Positions 1 through 7,816 of a stretch of 64,000 nucleotides of DNA are shown in pieces. Origin of the DNA: an uncultured Dokdonia sp. GTDB taxonomy: Bacteria > Bacteroidota > Bacteroidia > Flavobacteriales > Flavobacteriaceae. A program made the position numbers and the translations under genes. The stretch's first letter is position 1. Each line of letters begins with the position of its first letter. The notes beneath the pieces were generated by a model that saw only the letters and a program-made list of their open reading frames with translations, was not told where the DNA came from and ran no database searches. The stretch lies in NCBI RefSeq assembly GCF_947492535.1, contig NZ_CANLNH010000004.1, positions 248,001-312,000 on the forward strand. Direction: 5' to 3'.

Positions 1-2
1 CT

Positions 3-596
3 CAAAAGATAAAAGAACTACAGTCAGATTATCAAGATCGCTTGTTTATTTTAGAAAGAGAAAAGAAGCTTGGCTTAGGAACGGCGTATATTGCAGGCTT
101 TAAATGGGCGTTACATAAAGGGTATGAGTATATCTTTGAGATGGATGCCGATTTTTCGCATAACCCGAATGATCTTATACGGCTTTATAACGCTTGCGCG
201 AAAAATCAAGCAGATATTGCTATAGGGTCGCGTTATGTGACAGGTGTTAATGTGGTAAATTGGCCTATGGGTAGAGTATTACTCTCGTGGGGTGCTTCAA
301 AATATGTCCGTTTAATAACGGGTATGGACATACATGATACAACCGCTGGTTTTATTTGTTATAAAAAAGAAGTGCTTGAGACCATAAACCTAGACAAAAT
401 TCGTTTTGTAGGATATGCTTTTCAAATAGAAATGAAATACAAAGCATACATTAAAAAATTTGCTATTGTAGAAATACCAGTTGTTTTTACAGATAGAACA
501 AAAGGACAAAGTAAAATGAGTAAAGGAATTATTTCAGAAGCTGTTTTTGGAGTAATCCGATTACGATTAAACCATCTTTTTAAGGGGAAAAAATAA
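3..596 (+). CDS. Polyprenol-phosphate mannosyl/glucosyltransferase (GT2), 5' end outside window
   Basis: Family 2 glycosyltransferase of the dolichol-phosphate mannose synthase (DPM1) type, which moves a sugar from a nucleotide donor to a polyprenyl phosphate at the cytoplasmic face of the membrane. The reading frame is open to the window edge, so the N-terminal Rossmann start is missing; the TTG at 42 is internal. Visible are the GLGTAYIAGF segment, the metal-binding EMDADFSHNP stretch and the acceptor-loop region IGSRYVTGV. No C-terminal membrane domain is present, as in single-domain DPM1 enzymes. It lies 1 nt before the dihydroorotase start, so the two are probably cotranscribed. The exact sugar is inferred only from family. 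Confidence 0.9.
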   Translation, partial: QKIKELQSDYQDRLFILEREKKLGLGTAYIAGFKWALHKGYEYIFEMDADFSHNPNDLIRLYNACAKNQADIAIGSRYVTGVNVVNWPMGRVLLSWGASKYVRLITGMDIHDTTAGFICYKKEVLETINLDKIRFVGYAFQIEMKYKAYIKKFAIVEIPVVFTDRTKGQSKMSKGIISEAVFGVIRLRLNHLFKGKK

Positions 597-597
597 A

Positions 598-1938
598 ATG
601 GAAAAAATTTTAATAAAGGATGTGCATATAGTAAATGAAGGTACTATTATGCATGGGGATATCCTCGTACATCAAGGGGTTATTCAGGAGATAGGAGAAA
701 GTATCAGTGCAAAATCTTCTGATGTGCATGTTTTTGATGCAGAAGGGAAATATTTATTGCCGGGTATTATAGATGATCAAGTACATTTTAGAGAACCAGG
801 ACTTACACATAAAGCCGATATTAAAAGTGAGTCAAGAGCAGCTGTTGCAGGTGGAATTACTTCTTTTATGGAAATGCCTAATACAAACCCGCAAACGACT
901 ACGATTGAAAAGTTAGAAGAAAAATTTGCCATTGCCAAGGAGCATTCTCATGCAAATTATTCTTTTATGTTTGGTGGAACCAATGATAATTTAGAAGAGA
1001 TTCTTAAGGTAGATAAGAAAAATGTTGCAGGGCTTAAATTATTTTTAGGAAGCTCTACGGGGAATATGCTTGTAGATAATGAAGAAATATTGGAAAAAAT
1101 ATTCTCTTCTACCAATTTGAGAATTTCTGTGCATTGTGAAGACGAGCAGACGATCAAAGATAATTTAGCGATTTACAAAGAGCGTTATGGAGATGATATT
1201 CCGATTCACTTACACCCTATTATCCGTAGTGAAGATGCCTGTTATATCTCTTCTTCAAGAGCGATTGAACTAGCAAAAAAGACAGGAGCCAATTTACATG
1301 TCTTCCATCTTTCTACGGCTAAGGAGACCCATCTTTTTGATAATACAATACCCTTGGAAGAAAAGAAAATCACTTCTGAAGTGTGTATACATCATTTATG
1401 GTTTTCAGATCAAGATTATGAAGATAAAGGAACTCATATTAAATGGAACCCTGCTGTAAAAACTGCTGCAGATAGAGAAGAACTTTTTAAAGCACTGCTA
1501 GATGATAGAATAGATGTAATCGCTACAGATCATGCGCCTCATACACTAGAAGAAAAAGATCAGGTATACACAAAAGCGCCTAGCGGAGGGCCATTAGTAC
1601 AGCATGCATTACCAGCGATGTTAGAATTTTATCATCAAGGACGTATCTCTCTGGAAAAAATTGTTCAGAAAATGTGTCATAATCCCGCTATTTTATTTCA
1701 AGTAGAAAAACGAGGATATATAAGAGAAGGATATAAGGCAGATTTGGTTCTTGTAGATTTGAATGCGCCTTGGACAGTGCAAAAAGAAAATATCTTATAT
1801 AAATGTGGATGGTCTCCTTTTGAAGGCACTACATTTAAATCACGTATCACGCATACCTTTGTAAATGGTAGATTGGCATACAAGAATTTTAAAGTATATG
1901 ATGATACATTTGGAGAGCGCTTAACTTTTGATAGATAA
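598..1938 (+). CDS. pyrC: Dihydroorotase (class I)
   Basis: Cyclises N-carbamoyl-aspartate to dihydroorotate, the third step of pyrimidine synthesis, in the cytoplasm. The 446 residues match the class I amidohydrolase length. The metal-site strand reads IDDQVHFREPG near residues 57-67, with Gln where the usual DxHxH motif has its first His. The GLKLFLGSS segment supplies the probable carboxylated lysine, and ATDHAPHT near residue 305 supplies the catalytic Asp. It starts 1 nt after the glycosyltransferase stop, and its TAA overlaps the ATG of the next gene by one base, which indicates translational coupling. Confidence 0.95.
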   Translation: MEKILIKDVHIVNEGTIMHGDILVHQGVIQEIGESISAKSSDVHVFDAEGKYLLPGIIDDQVHFREPGLTHKADIKSESRAAVAGGITSFMEMPNTNPQTTTIEKLEEKFAIAKEHSHANYSFMFGGTNDNLEEILKVDKKNVAGLKLFLGSSTGNMLVDNEEILEKIFSSTNLRISVHCEDEQTIKDNLAIYKERYGDDIPIHLHPIIRSEDACYISSSRAIELAKKTGANLHVFHLSTAKETHLFDNTIPLEEKKITSEVCIHHLWFSDQDYEDKGTHIKWNPAVKTAADREELFKALLDDRIDVIATDHAPHTLEEKDQVYTKAPSGGPLVQHALPAMLEFYHQGRISLEKIVQKMCHNPAILFQVEKRGYIREGYKADLVLVDLNAPWTVQKENILYKCGWSPFEGTTFKSRITHTFVNGRLAYKNFKVYDDTFGERLTFDR

Positions 1939-2465
1939 TGAAATCATTCATATACATACTTTTTATACTATTTGTTGTAAGCTGTCAAGATATTCCGGAT
2001 GTAGAAAAGCCAGAAAATCTTATAGACAGAGCAAAAATGGAAGCTATTATTTATGAGATGTCTATCTTAAATGGAGCGAGAGGTTATGATATTCAAAAAC
2101 TTAGTAAGTATGATGTGAAGCCAGAAACCTATATTTTTGAAAAGTTTGATATAGATAGCTTGCAATATGCTAAAAGTGTTTCCTATTATTCTTCAGATAT
2201 TGAAGCGTATAAGAATATGTATTTGTCTATTCAGAAGCGAATAGATGGAGAGTTTTCCCTTTATGATTCTTTAGCAAAAATTGAAAAGAAGGTTAAGGAC
2301 TCTATTCGTACAGCGAGAGCAAAAGAAATACAACGCGAAAAAGACAGTATCAAGAAATTAGATAGTATTGCAGGTAAATTAGATAAAAATAGTCTTATAG
2401 ATAAAGAAAAGAAACCAAATGCTCCTTTTAGAATATCTAAGGAAATTGTTATAGATTCTTTGTAG
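1938..2465 (+). CDS. DUF4296 family lipoprotein
   Basis: A 175-residue lipoprotein of unknown function. The N-terminus is a signal peptide ending in the lipobox LFVVSC (Cys16). The DUF4296 signature follows (IDRAKMEAIIYEMSILNGARG, here split as MEAIIYEMSIL then NGARGY). The C-terminal third, from about residue 110, is a charged helical stretch rich in Lys, Glu, Asp and Ser, probably coiled coil. The start ATG overlaps the dihydroorotase stop by one base. Its last 17 bp overlap the end of the convergent epimerase gene. Families of this type sit beside pyrC in other flavobacteria, but no role is established. Confidence 0.85.
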   Translation: MKSFIYILFILFVVSCQDIPDVEKPENLIDRAKMEAIIYEMSILNGARGYDIQKLSKYDVKPETYIFEKFDIDSLQYAKSVSYYSSDIEAYKNMYLSIQKRIDGEFSLYDSLAKIEKKVKDSIRTARAKEIQREKDSIKKLDSIAGKLDKNSLIDKEKKPNAPFRISKEIVIDSL

Positions 2466-3447
2466 CTATATGCTGTTGTATTCTTTTTAATGTCTCATCT
2501 ATAGGCGTGGGTGTATACGAAAATTGCTGTATTGCTTTTTCTGAACTATATACTTCTATCCCTTGAATAGAAGCGGCACTTATACGAGTGATTTTTCGTT
2601 TGCGAGTAAATAATCCTAAAAAAGAATCTCCTAAAATAAGAATCTTAAGAAGTCCGTTAGAAAGTGATTTTTTAGAAGGTTTTTTAGAAAAACTAGTTGC
2701 CATACGATCTAAGATATCTTTATAAGAAGTATTCTCTCCTACTAGAATATAACGTTCTTTTGTTATAGAACTATGAAGACCTTGTATCATAAGATGCACA
2801 ACATCTTTTACATCTATAAATCCATTACTTCCTTTTGGGAAAAATGTCTTTTCTTTTAGGGTATGATTACATAATATACCACTACCTTTTGTGTAATCAC
2901 CTTCTCCCAAAATGATAACGGGATTAAAAATAATAGCTTCGAGCCCCTCTTGTGTGCCCCGCCAAACCTCCATTTCGGCACCGTATTTTGAAATAGCATA
3001 CACAGAATTAGCTTCATTAGGGTCCCAGATATTTTCTTCTGTAATGGGGTTGTTAGGTAATTTGCTTAACGCTGCGACAGAACTCAAATGACATAATTTC
3101 TGAACTTGATATGCGAGACATAAATTCACCACATTAGCAGTTCCTTCAGCATTGGTTTTTAGTAGTTTTTGAAAATCATAGGGGTCAAAAGAGATCAGTG
3201 CAGCGCAATGATATACATGTGTAATGTCTTTAAAAGCGACTTCGAGTGAAGGCACGTCTGTGATATCTGCCTCTACCCAATCTATTGTTTTGAATGCTGT
3301 TTCCGCTTTCGCGAAAGCAAAAAAAGCCTCCACCTCCTGTACTTTTTTAAGAGATCTGAACGTAGATCGCACGGGTTTGCTTTCTTGTGTAAGAGCAAGT
3401 AATAAATGCATTCCGACGAGTCCTGTACCTCCTGTAACTAAAATCAT
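2449..3447 (-). CDS. NAD(P)-dependent epimerase/dehydratase family protein
   Basis: Extended short-chain dehydrogenase of the dihydroflavonol-4-reductase-like group, 332 residues. It begins with the Rossmann glycine motif TGGTGLVG (residues 5-12). VYHCAALISFDP and the LSSVAAL strand follow, then the catalytic YAISK (Tyr and Lys of YxxxK) near residue 150. The substrate is unknown; related proteins reduce or epimerise sugar or lipid groups. Residues AFAKA near position 46 are encoded by a perfect copy of the genome-wide palindrome GCTTTCGCGAAAGC. The gene converges on the DUF4296 gene with a 17-bp overlap. Confidence 0.85.
   Translation of the reverse strand: MILVTGGTGLVGMHLLLALTQESKPVRSTFRSLKKVQEVEAFFAFAKAETAFKTIDWVEADITDVPSLEVAFKDITHVYHCAALISFDPYDFQKLLKTNAEGTANVVNLCLAYQVQKLCHLSSVAALSKLPNNPITEENIWDPNEANSVYAISKYGAEMEVWRGTQEGLEAIIFNPVIILGEGDYTKGSGILCNHTLKEKTFFPKGSNGFIDVKDVVHLMIQGLHSSITKERYILVGENTSYKDILDRMATSFSKKPSKKSLSNGLLKILILGDSFLGLFTRKRKITRISAASIQGIEVYSSEKAIQQFSYTPTPIDETLKRIQQHIATKNL
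3305..3318. repeat. GCTTTCGCGAAAGC palindrome, in epimerase gene
   Basis: Perfect 14-bp palindrome read on the minus strand in the frame GCT TTC GCG AAA GC, giving Ala-Phe-Ala-Lys-Ala in the epimerase. Confidence 0.9.
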
Positions 3448-3502
3448 GAGTATAAATATAATCTACTCTGCTCAAGTACCCCAATAACGCCACTTTAATT
3501 TT

Positions 3503-3510
3503 TATATTTG
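3503..3510 (+). promoter_or_regulatory. Probable -7 box (TATATTTG) of tyrS
   Basis: TATATTTG matches the Bacteroidota -7 consensus TAnnTTTG and lies 21 bp before the ATG at 3532. It contains the upstream in-frame TTG at 3508, so that TTG cannot be the start if transcription begins just downstream. No clear TTG -33 box is visible at 19-21 bp. Confidence 0.55.
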
Positions 3511-3531
3511 CATCCTCAAAAAGAAATTTCG

Positions 3532-4827
3532 ATGATTAAAAATTTTGTTCAAGAATTGCAATGGAGAGGTATGGTGCACGATGCGATGCCTAATACCGAA
3601 GAACACCTTATGGAAGCAATGCGAAGCGCTTATGTAGGGTTTGATCCCACAGCAGATTCTTTACATATAGGGAATTTAGTGCCTATTATGTTGCTTGCAC
3701 ATTTTCAGAGAGCTGGGCATAAACCAGTGGCGCTGGTAGGAGGTGCAACAGGAATGATAGGGGATCCTTCAGGGAAATCTTCAGAACGTAATCTACTTGA
3801 TGAAGAAACATTACGTCATAACCAAGAGTGTGTGCGTAAACAACTATCACAGTTTTTAGATTTTACCTCTGGAGCAGATAATGAAGCAGTGATGGTGAAT
3901 AATTATGACTGGATGAAGGAATTTTCATTTCTAGATTTTATTCGTGATGTTGGAAAGCACTTGACTGTTAATTATATGATGGCAAAAGATTCTGTAAAGA
4001 ATCGTTTGTCTGGAGAATCCTCTGATGGAATGTCTTTTACAGAATTTACATACCAACTTGTACAAGGTTATGACTTCTTGCACTTATATCAGAATAATGA
4101 TTGCTCACTCCAAATGGGTGGAAGTGATCAATGGGGGAATATCACCACAGGAACAGAGTTAATACGTCGTATAGGTGGCGGAAAAGGATATGCACTTACG
4201 TGTCCATTAATTACAAAATCTGATGGGAGTAAGTTTGGAAAAAGTGAAGGTGGAAATGTATGGCTAGATTCAAAAAGAACATCTCCTTATAAGTTTTACC
4301 AATACTGGTTAAATACAAGTGATGAAGATGCAGAAAAGTATATTAAGATATTTACGTTTCTGAATCAAGAAGAAATAGTTGCGCTTATTGAGGCTCATAA
4401 AGAAGCGCCTCATCAGCGAGCACTTCAGAAAAAGCTTGCAGAAGAAGTAACTGTTACAGTACATGGAGAAGAAGCATTAGAAAATGCAGTAAAGGCTTCA
4501 AATATTCTTTTTGGAAAATCTACAGGTGATGATTTAAAAGATCTGGATGAAGCGACTTTCCTAGATGTTTTTGAAGGAGTCCCTCAAGCTGAGGTTGCTA
4601 CATCTGAAATCGAAGGAGGTCTTGATATGATTGGAGCCCTTGCAGAAAAGACAGGATTTTTAAAATCTAACGGAGAAGCCAGAAGAGCGCTTAAAGAAAA
4701 TTCTATTTCTGTTAATAAAGAGAAAGTTACTGAAGATTTTAAAATCACAAACGAACAATTGATTAATAACAAATTTGTGCTGTTACAAAGAGGAAGAAGA
4801 AATTACTTTATTATAAGAGTAGTTTAA
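3532..4827 (+). CDS. tyrS: Tyrosyl-tRNA synthetase
   Basis: Charges tRNA-Tyr in the cytoplasm. Class I synthetase of the bacterial TyrRS type, 431 residues from the ATG at 3532. The HIGH motif appears as SLHIGNL near residue 45. The tyrosine/ATP site includes [12 protein letters not shown] and [10 protein letters not shown], and the KMSKS-equivalent loop is [13 protein letters not shown]-terminal S4-like RNA-binding region ([15 protein letters not shown]) closes the protein. I chose the internal ATG rather than the TTG 24 nt upstream because that TTG lies in a -7 promoter box. A strong hairpin follows the stop. Confidence 0.96.
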   Translation: MIKNFVQELQWRGMVHDAMPNTEEHLMEAMRSAYVGFDPTADSLHIGNLVPIMLLAHFQRAGHKPVALVGGATGMIGDPSGKSSERNLLDEETLRHNQECVRKQLSQFLDFTSGADNEAVMVNNYDWMKEFSFLDFIRDVGKHLTVNYMMAKDSVKNRLSGESSDGMSFTEFTYQLVQGYDFLHLYQNNDCSLQMGGSDQWGNITTGTELIRRIGGGKGYALTCPLITKSDGSKFGKSEGGNVWLDSKRTSPYKFYQYWLNTSDEDAEKYIKIFTFLNQEEIVALIEAHKEAPHQRALQKKLAEEVTVTVHGEEALENAVKASNILFGKSTGDDLKDLDEATFLDVFEGVPQAEVATSEIEGGLDMIGALAEKTGFLKSNGEARRALKENSISVNKEKVTEDFKITNEQLINNKFVLLQRGRRNYFIIRVV

Positions 4828-4854
4828 TTAAACAGTACATTTTAGAATAAAAAC

Positions 4855-4890
4855 GAACAGCCCATTAGTATAAAATCTAATGGGCTGTTC
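4855..4890. terminator. Bidirectional terminator hairpin between tyrS and YHS gene
   Basis: Perfect 14-bp inverted repeat: GAACAGCCCATTAG at 4855-4868 and its complement at 4877-4890, with an 8-nt loop. It lies between two convergent genes (27 nt after tyrS, 20 nt before the YHS gene end) and could serve both. Confidence 0.8.
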
Positions 4891-4909
4891 TGGTAAAAGG
4901 GGTGAAAAA

Positions 4910-5362
4910 CTAATTTTTGTATTTTACGTTTTCCCAGTTTCTATCTGCTTTAGGTTGTAGAGTGGTTGGTCCTTCTTTTTTCCAGCTCTTTAAGGTATTT
5001 TTCCCCCAAGAATTATAGAACATATATAATTTACCGTCTCTTATTTCAAATGTTTCTGGGTCGGCATCTACTTTCTTTCCGTTTGTCGCAAGTGCATATG
5101 CGCAATATCCACCATATTGAGGAACATATTTAGTAGGGTTTGCTTTAAACTTGTCTAGGTTAGCTTGTGATGCAAACTTATATTTTGCGCCATCATATGT
5201 GGTTACATAGCTTTTACTTCCCTCTACAGTTTTGTTGTTAAAATATTCTGTTACATCGTATCCTTCAGCGATATATCCACTATCTAAATAATAGTCAATT
5301 TGTTGCGCTTGAGAGGATAAACTGATAAGAATTGTTGCGATTATTAAGGTTAATTTTTTCAT
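4910..5362 (-). CDS. YHS domain protein, secreted (paralogue 1)
   Basis: A 150-residue exported protein. The signal peptide (MKKLTLIIATILISLSSQAQ) is followed by a mature part with the YHS-like core: EGYDVTEYF near residue 30, a KYKFASQANLDKFKANP segment, and QYGGYCAYA. YHS domains bind metal or occur in metal-handling proteins, but no function can be assigned here. The start is the ATG at 5362, which directly precedes the signal peptide; the longer frame to 5443 adds an unlikely leader. The gene to the right encodes a close paralogue, so this is a tandem duplication. Confidence 0.85.
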   Translation of the reverse strand: MKKLTLIIATILISLSSQAQQIDYYLDSGYIAEGYDVTEYFNNKTVEGSKSYVTTYDGAKYKFASQANLDKFKANPTKYVPQYGGYCAYALATNGKKVDADPETFEIRDGKLYMFYNSWGKNTLKSWKKEGPTTLQPKADRNWENVKYKN

Positions 5363-5639
5363 TTTATTTGTTTTATAGTATTGATTATTAATTTTATAAA
5401 GACTAGGTCGAGATAAAATTAGATACTTACATAAAAATGTCAATTTTTCTAGAAACTAATTTTTTTGACAAGAATTAAATAACATAATTAAAAGCGTAAT
5501 ATCTATATATTATATAAAAACTATTTCGAAGTAAGATGGTTACCCTTAGCGTTCATATGAGCCTAAGGTTTCACTGGAAAAAGGAGTGTTTAAGTGGATG
5601 GAAAGATTGAATACTATTTGCCTATGATGTATACATGAA

Positions 5640-5674
5640 AAAACCCTAGTAACAAGATGTGCTACTAGGGTTTT
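5640..5674 (-). terminator. Terminator of YHS paralogue 2, with conserved trailer
   Basis: 12-bp perfect stem, AAAACCCTAGTA (5640-5651) with TACTAGGGTTTT (5663-5674). On the minus strand it ends in a T-run. A trailer CTAACTAACTAACCAATC... extends to about 5702. The same hairpin and trailer recur at 6330-6392. Confidence 0.75.
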
Positions 5675-5713
5675 CTAACTAACTAACCAATCAATTATGA
5701 ATAATCTTTTATT

Positions 5714-6169
5714 TTATTTATTATATTTTACTTTACTCCAAGCGGCATCTGCTTGTCCTTTTAATTTTTCCGGCCCTTCTTCTTGCCATTTTTCTAGAGT
5801 ATTTACGCCCCATGAATTATAAAAGAGATATAACTTTCCATCTCTTATTTCAAATGTTTTAGGATCAACGCTTACTTTTTTTCCTTTATCGGCAACTGCA
5901 TATGCACAGTAACCCCCATATTGAGGAGTATATTTGTCAGGGTTTGCTTTGAATTTGTCAAGATTTGCTTGACTTACAAATTTGAATTTGACTCCGTCAT
6001 GTTCTGTGGTGAACTTTTTGTCACCTTCGACGGCTTTGTTATTAAAGTATTCAGTAACATCGTATCCTTCAGCAACGTATCCTTTTTTAAGGTAATAATC
6101 TGTTTGTTGTGCTTGAATTGAAAATCCAACAAGTAATAATCCTATAAATATGATTAGTGATTTTTTCAT
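5714..6169 (-). CDS. YHS domain protein, secreted (paralogue 2)
   Basis: A 151-residue exported protein closely similar to the neighbour at 4910-5362. It has the same signal-peptide layout (ending SIQAQQ), the same GYDVTEYFNNK, SQANLDKFKANP and QYGGYCAYA segments, and the same EIRDGKLY-FYNSWG tail. The start is the ATG at 6169. A strong hairpin follows the stop and should end the transcript before paralogue 1, so the two copies are probably separate units. The function is unknown; a periplasmic metal-related role is a family guess. Confidence 0.85.
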   Translation of the reverse strand: MKKSLIIFIGLLLVGFSIQAQQTDYYLKKGYVAEGYDVTEYFNNKAVEGDKKFTTEHDGVKFKFVSQANLDKFKANPDKYTPQYGGYCAYAVADKGKKVSVDPKTFEIRDGKLYLFYNSWGVNTLEKWQEEGPEKLKGQADAAWSKVKYNK

Positions 6170-6329
6170 GAGTACGTCTTTATTTGTTGATTTTTGATTT
6201 ATTATGAGGTTTCAGTCGGTATTTTTAAATAAGCTTACAAAGAAATTGTCAATTATTCCTTATTTGTTTTTTGAAACTTAATTTGAGTTATATGTAATTG
6301 AAATGATATTGTCAAAAATACATAAAACA

Positions 6330-6392
6330 AAAACCCTAGTGGCAAGATGCTCTACTAGGGTTTTCTAACTAACTAACCAATCAATTATGAAT
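6330..6392 (-). repeat. Orphan copy of the YHS-gene terminator and trailer
   Basis: An 11-bp stem (6330-6340 with 6354-6364) and the 28-base trailer that ends near 6392 repeat the structure found after YHS paralogue 2 at 5640-5702. No third YHS gene lies upstream of it. The AT-rich 6393-6550 stretch seems to be the place where one would have been. Confidence 0.7.
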
Positions 6393-6552
6393 TTTTTCTA
6401 ATCTTTATATTTTATTTTTTCAAGTACTATTTACTTGTGATTTTATAATTCTATTATTTAAAATATTTAGTAATATCTTATTTTCTTTACTACTAATTTA
6501 TTTGTTGTTTAAAAGTTTAAAAGCTTACAAAACATTTTTTTTAAATCTTTTA

Positions 6553-6730
6553 TTATTTAAACTTTACAAACATTAGGTCGTCAAAAATGTAGAACATTAC
6601 ATTTTTAACATAATTATAATATTTTATTGGCATCGACAATGGATTAGCGACTCCGAAGCTTGCATCAAAATTAAAATTTAGTTTCGTGTAAATGCCTTGT
6701 AGTCCTACGCTGAGGAAGGTTGCTTGATTT
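6553..6730 (-). pseudogene. Possible protein remnant downstream of luxE-like gene
   Basis: On the minus strand the frame starting just beyond the LuxE-like stop stays open for about 58 codons, down to a TAA at 6553-6555. It reads like real protein (ATFLSVGLQGIYTKLNFNF and DASFGVANPLSMPIKYY). The frame has no start codon: upstream it runs into the LuxE-like gene and meets a stop there. It may be the 3' remnant of a deleted gene, or chance. I do not recognise the family. Confidence 0.3.
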
Positions 6731-7708
6731 TTAAAGGACCATGAGATTACAGCCTCGTATGTCAGAATTATCGAATCTGCCTACAATAGAGAAGGTGTTA
6801 TCATGGTATGTGGCGCCTAGATCTTGTGTTGCAATAAAAGAACAAGAATGGATGTTAGCTAGATCTATGATGTTGAGTCCTCCTGTTTTTGAGTGTGGGA
6901 GTATGGTAAATGGATCTTCTGGATCTCTTACCAATATTTTCATCCATGGAGGTGTTGTGAAAATACCTTTACCTTTTGAGTATGCTTGAGACAAGAGTTC
7001 TGTCATGCCATATTCACTATGTATTTCTGAAACACCAAACCCTTCGGATAATACCTGATGAAGTTCCTCTCGTATCATTTCTTTTCGTTTTCCTTTCATG
7101 CCTCCTGTTTCCATGATAATGGTATTTTTTAAAGAGAAATGATCGTTTTCTACGAGATCTAATAAAGCAAAACTTACGCCTATAAGAAGTATTTTTTGAC
7201 CAGAGGCGTCAAGGCTTTTTAATTTTTCGCTTAAAGCGAAATAATCATGCAGATAAAACCCGCTATCTTCATGGTTGCTTTTTTTAATTAAATGATCTGC
7301 CATATACACTAGTGAAGACCCTGTGCGTTCAAGATATGAAGGGAGTAAAGCAAGAATAACATACTCTTCTATGTTTCCATAAGCCTGAGTAAATCCTTTT
7401 AGGAAACTAGCCTCATATAAAGCGAGATCTTTTACATAATGTTTGCTGGTGATACTTCCAGTGGTTCCGCTACTTGTGAATATCGCTTCTGCTTTTGATT
7501 GAGAAGTGGTTACTTCATGCGACTTAAAAAAAGAAATAGGTAGAAAAGGAATTTCTTCTAAGCTCTTAATGTCACTTGGGTGTTTGTATAATAAGTCACA
7601 AAAAGAACGATAGATTGAATTGTTTTCAAATTGATATCGGAATGTGTCAAGGGCTTTTTGCTCAAATTCTTGAGGAGTTTGTATCGCAAAAATATCTTGA
7701 TATTCCAT
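6731..7708 (-). CDS. LuxE-like acyl-protein synthetase / acyltransferase
   Basis: Adenylate-forming enzyme of the LuxE/acyl-protein synthetase family, which activates a carboxylate with ATP and passes it to a protein thiol. The 325 residues include the phosphate-binding SSGTTGSITSKH near residues 79-90, ETGGMKGKRKEM near 199, and SEYGMTELLSQAYS near 232, in the order expected for the family. No luciferase (luxAB) or reductase (luxC) gene lies near, so bioluminescence is not implied. In flavobacteria such genes are usually solitary and uncharacterised. A terminator sits left of the T9SS gene on the other side. Confidence 0.8.
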   Translation of the reverse strand: MEYQDIFAIQTPQEFEQKALDTFRYQFENNSIYRSFCDLLYKHPSDIKSLEEIPFLPISFFKSHEVTTSQSKAEAIFTSSGTTGSITSKHYVKDLALYEASFLKGFTQAYGNIEEYVILALLPSYLERTGSSLVYMADHLIKKSNHEDSGFYLHDYFALSEKLKSLDASGQKILLIGVSFALLDLVENDHFSLKNTIIMETGGMKGKRKEMIREELHQVLSEGFGVSEIHSEYGMTELLSQAYSKGKGIFTTPPWMKILVRDPEDPFTILPHSKTGGLNIIDLANIHSCSFIATQDLGATYHDNTFSIVGRFDNSDIRGCNLMVL

Positions 7709-7765
7709 ATGCTTGATTTAAAACAAAGGTATTAATCCCTTTGGAATAAATAGCTGTATAAAAAC

Positions 7766-7795
7766 AAAAGCGCCTTTTTTAAAAGGCGCTTTTTT
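7766..7795 (-). terminator. Terminator of the T9SS protein gene
   Basis: Inverted repeat AAAAGCGCCTTTT / AAAAGGCGCTTTT with A/T-runs on both sides, 22 nt beyond the stop of the leftward gene at 7817. Confidence 0.8.
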
Positions 7796-7816
7796 GTCAA
7801 TGTTATAGATGAGAGA

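Noticed and set aside
6731-7708. Bioluminescence operon
   Set aside because: Only the LuxE-like gene is present; no luxA, luxB, luxC or luxD neighbours.
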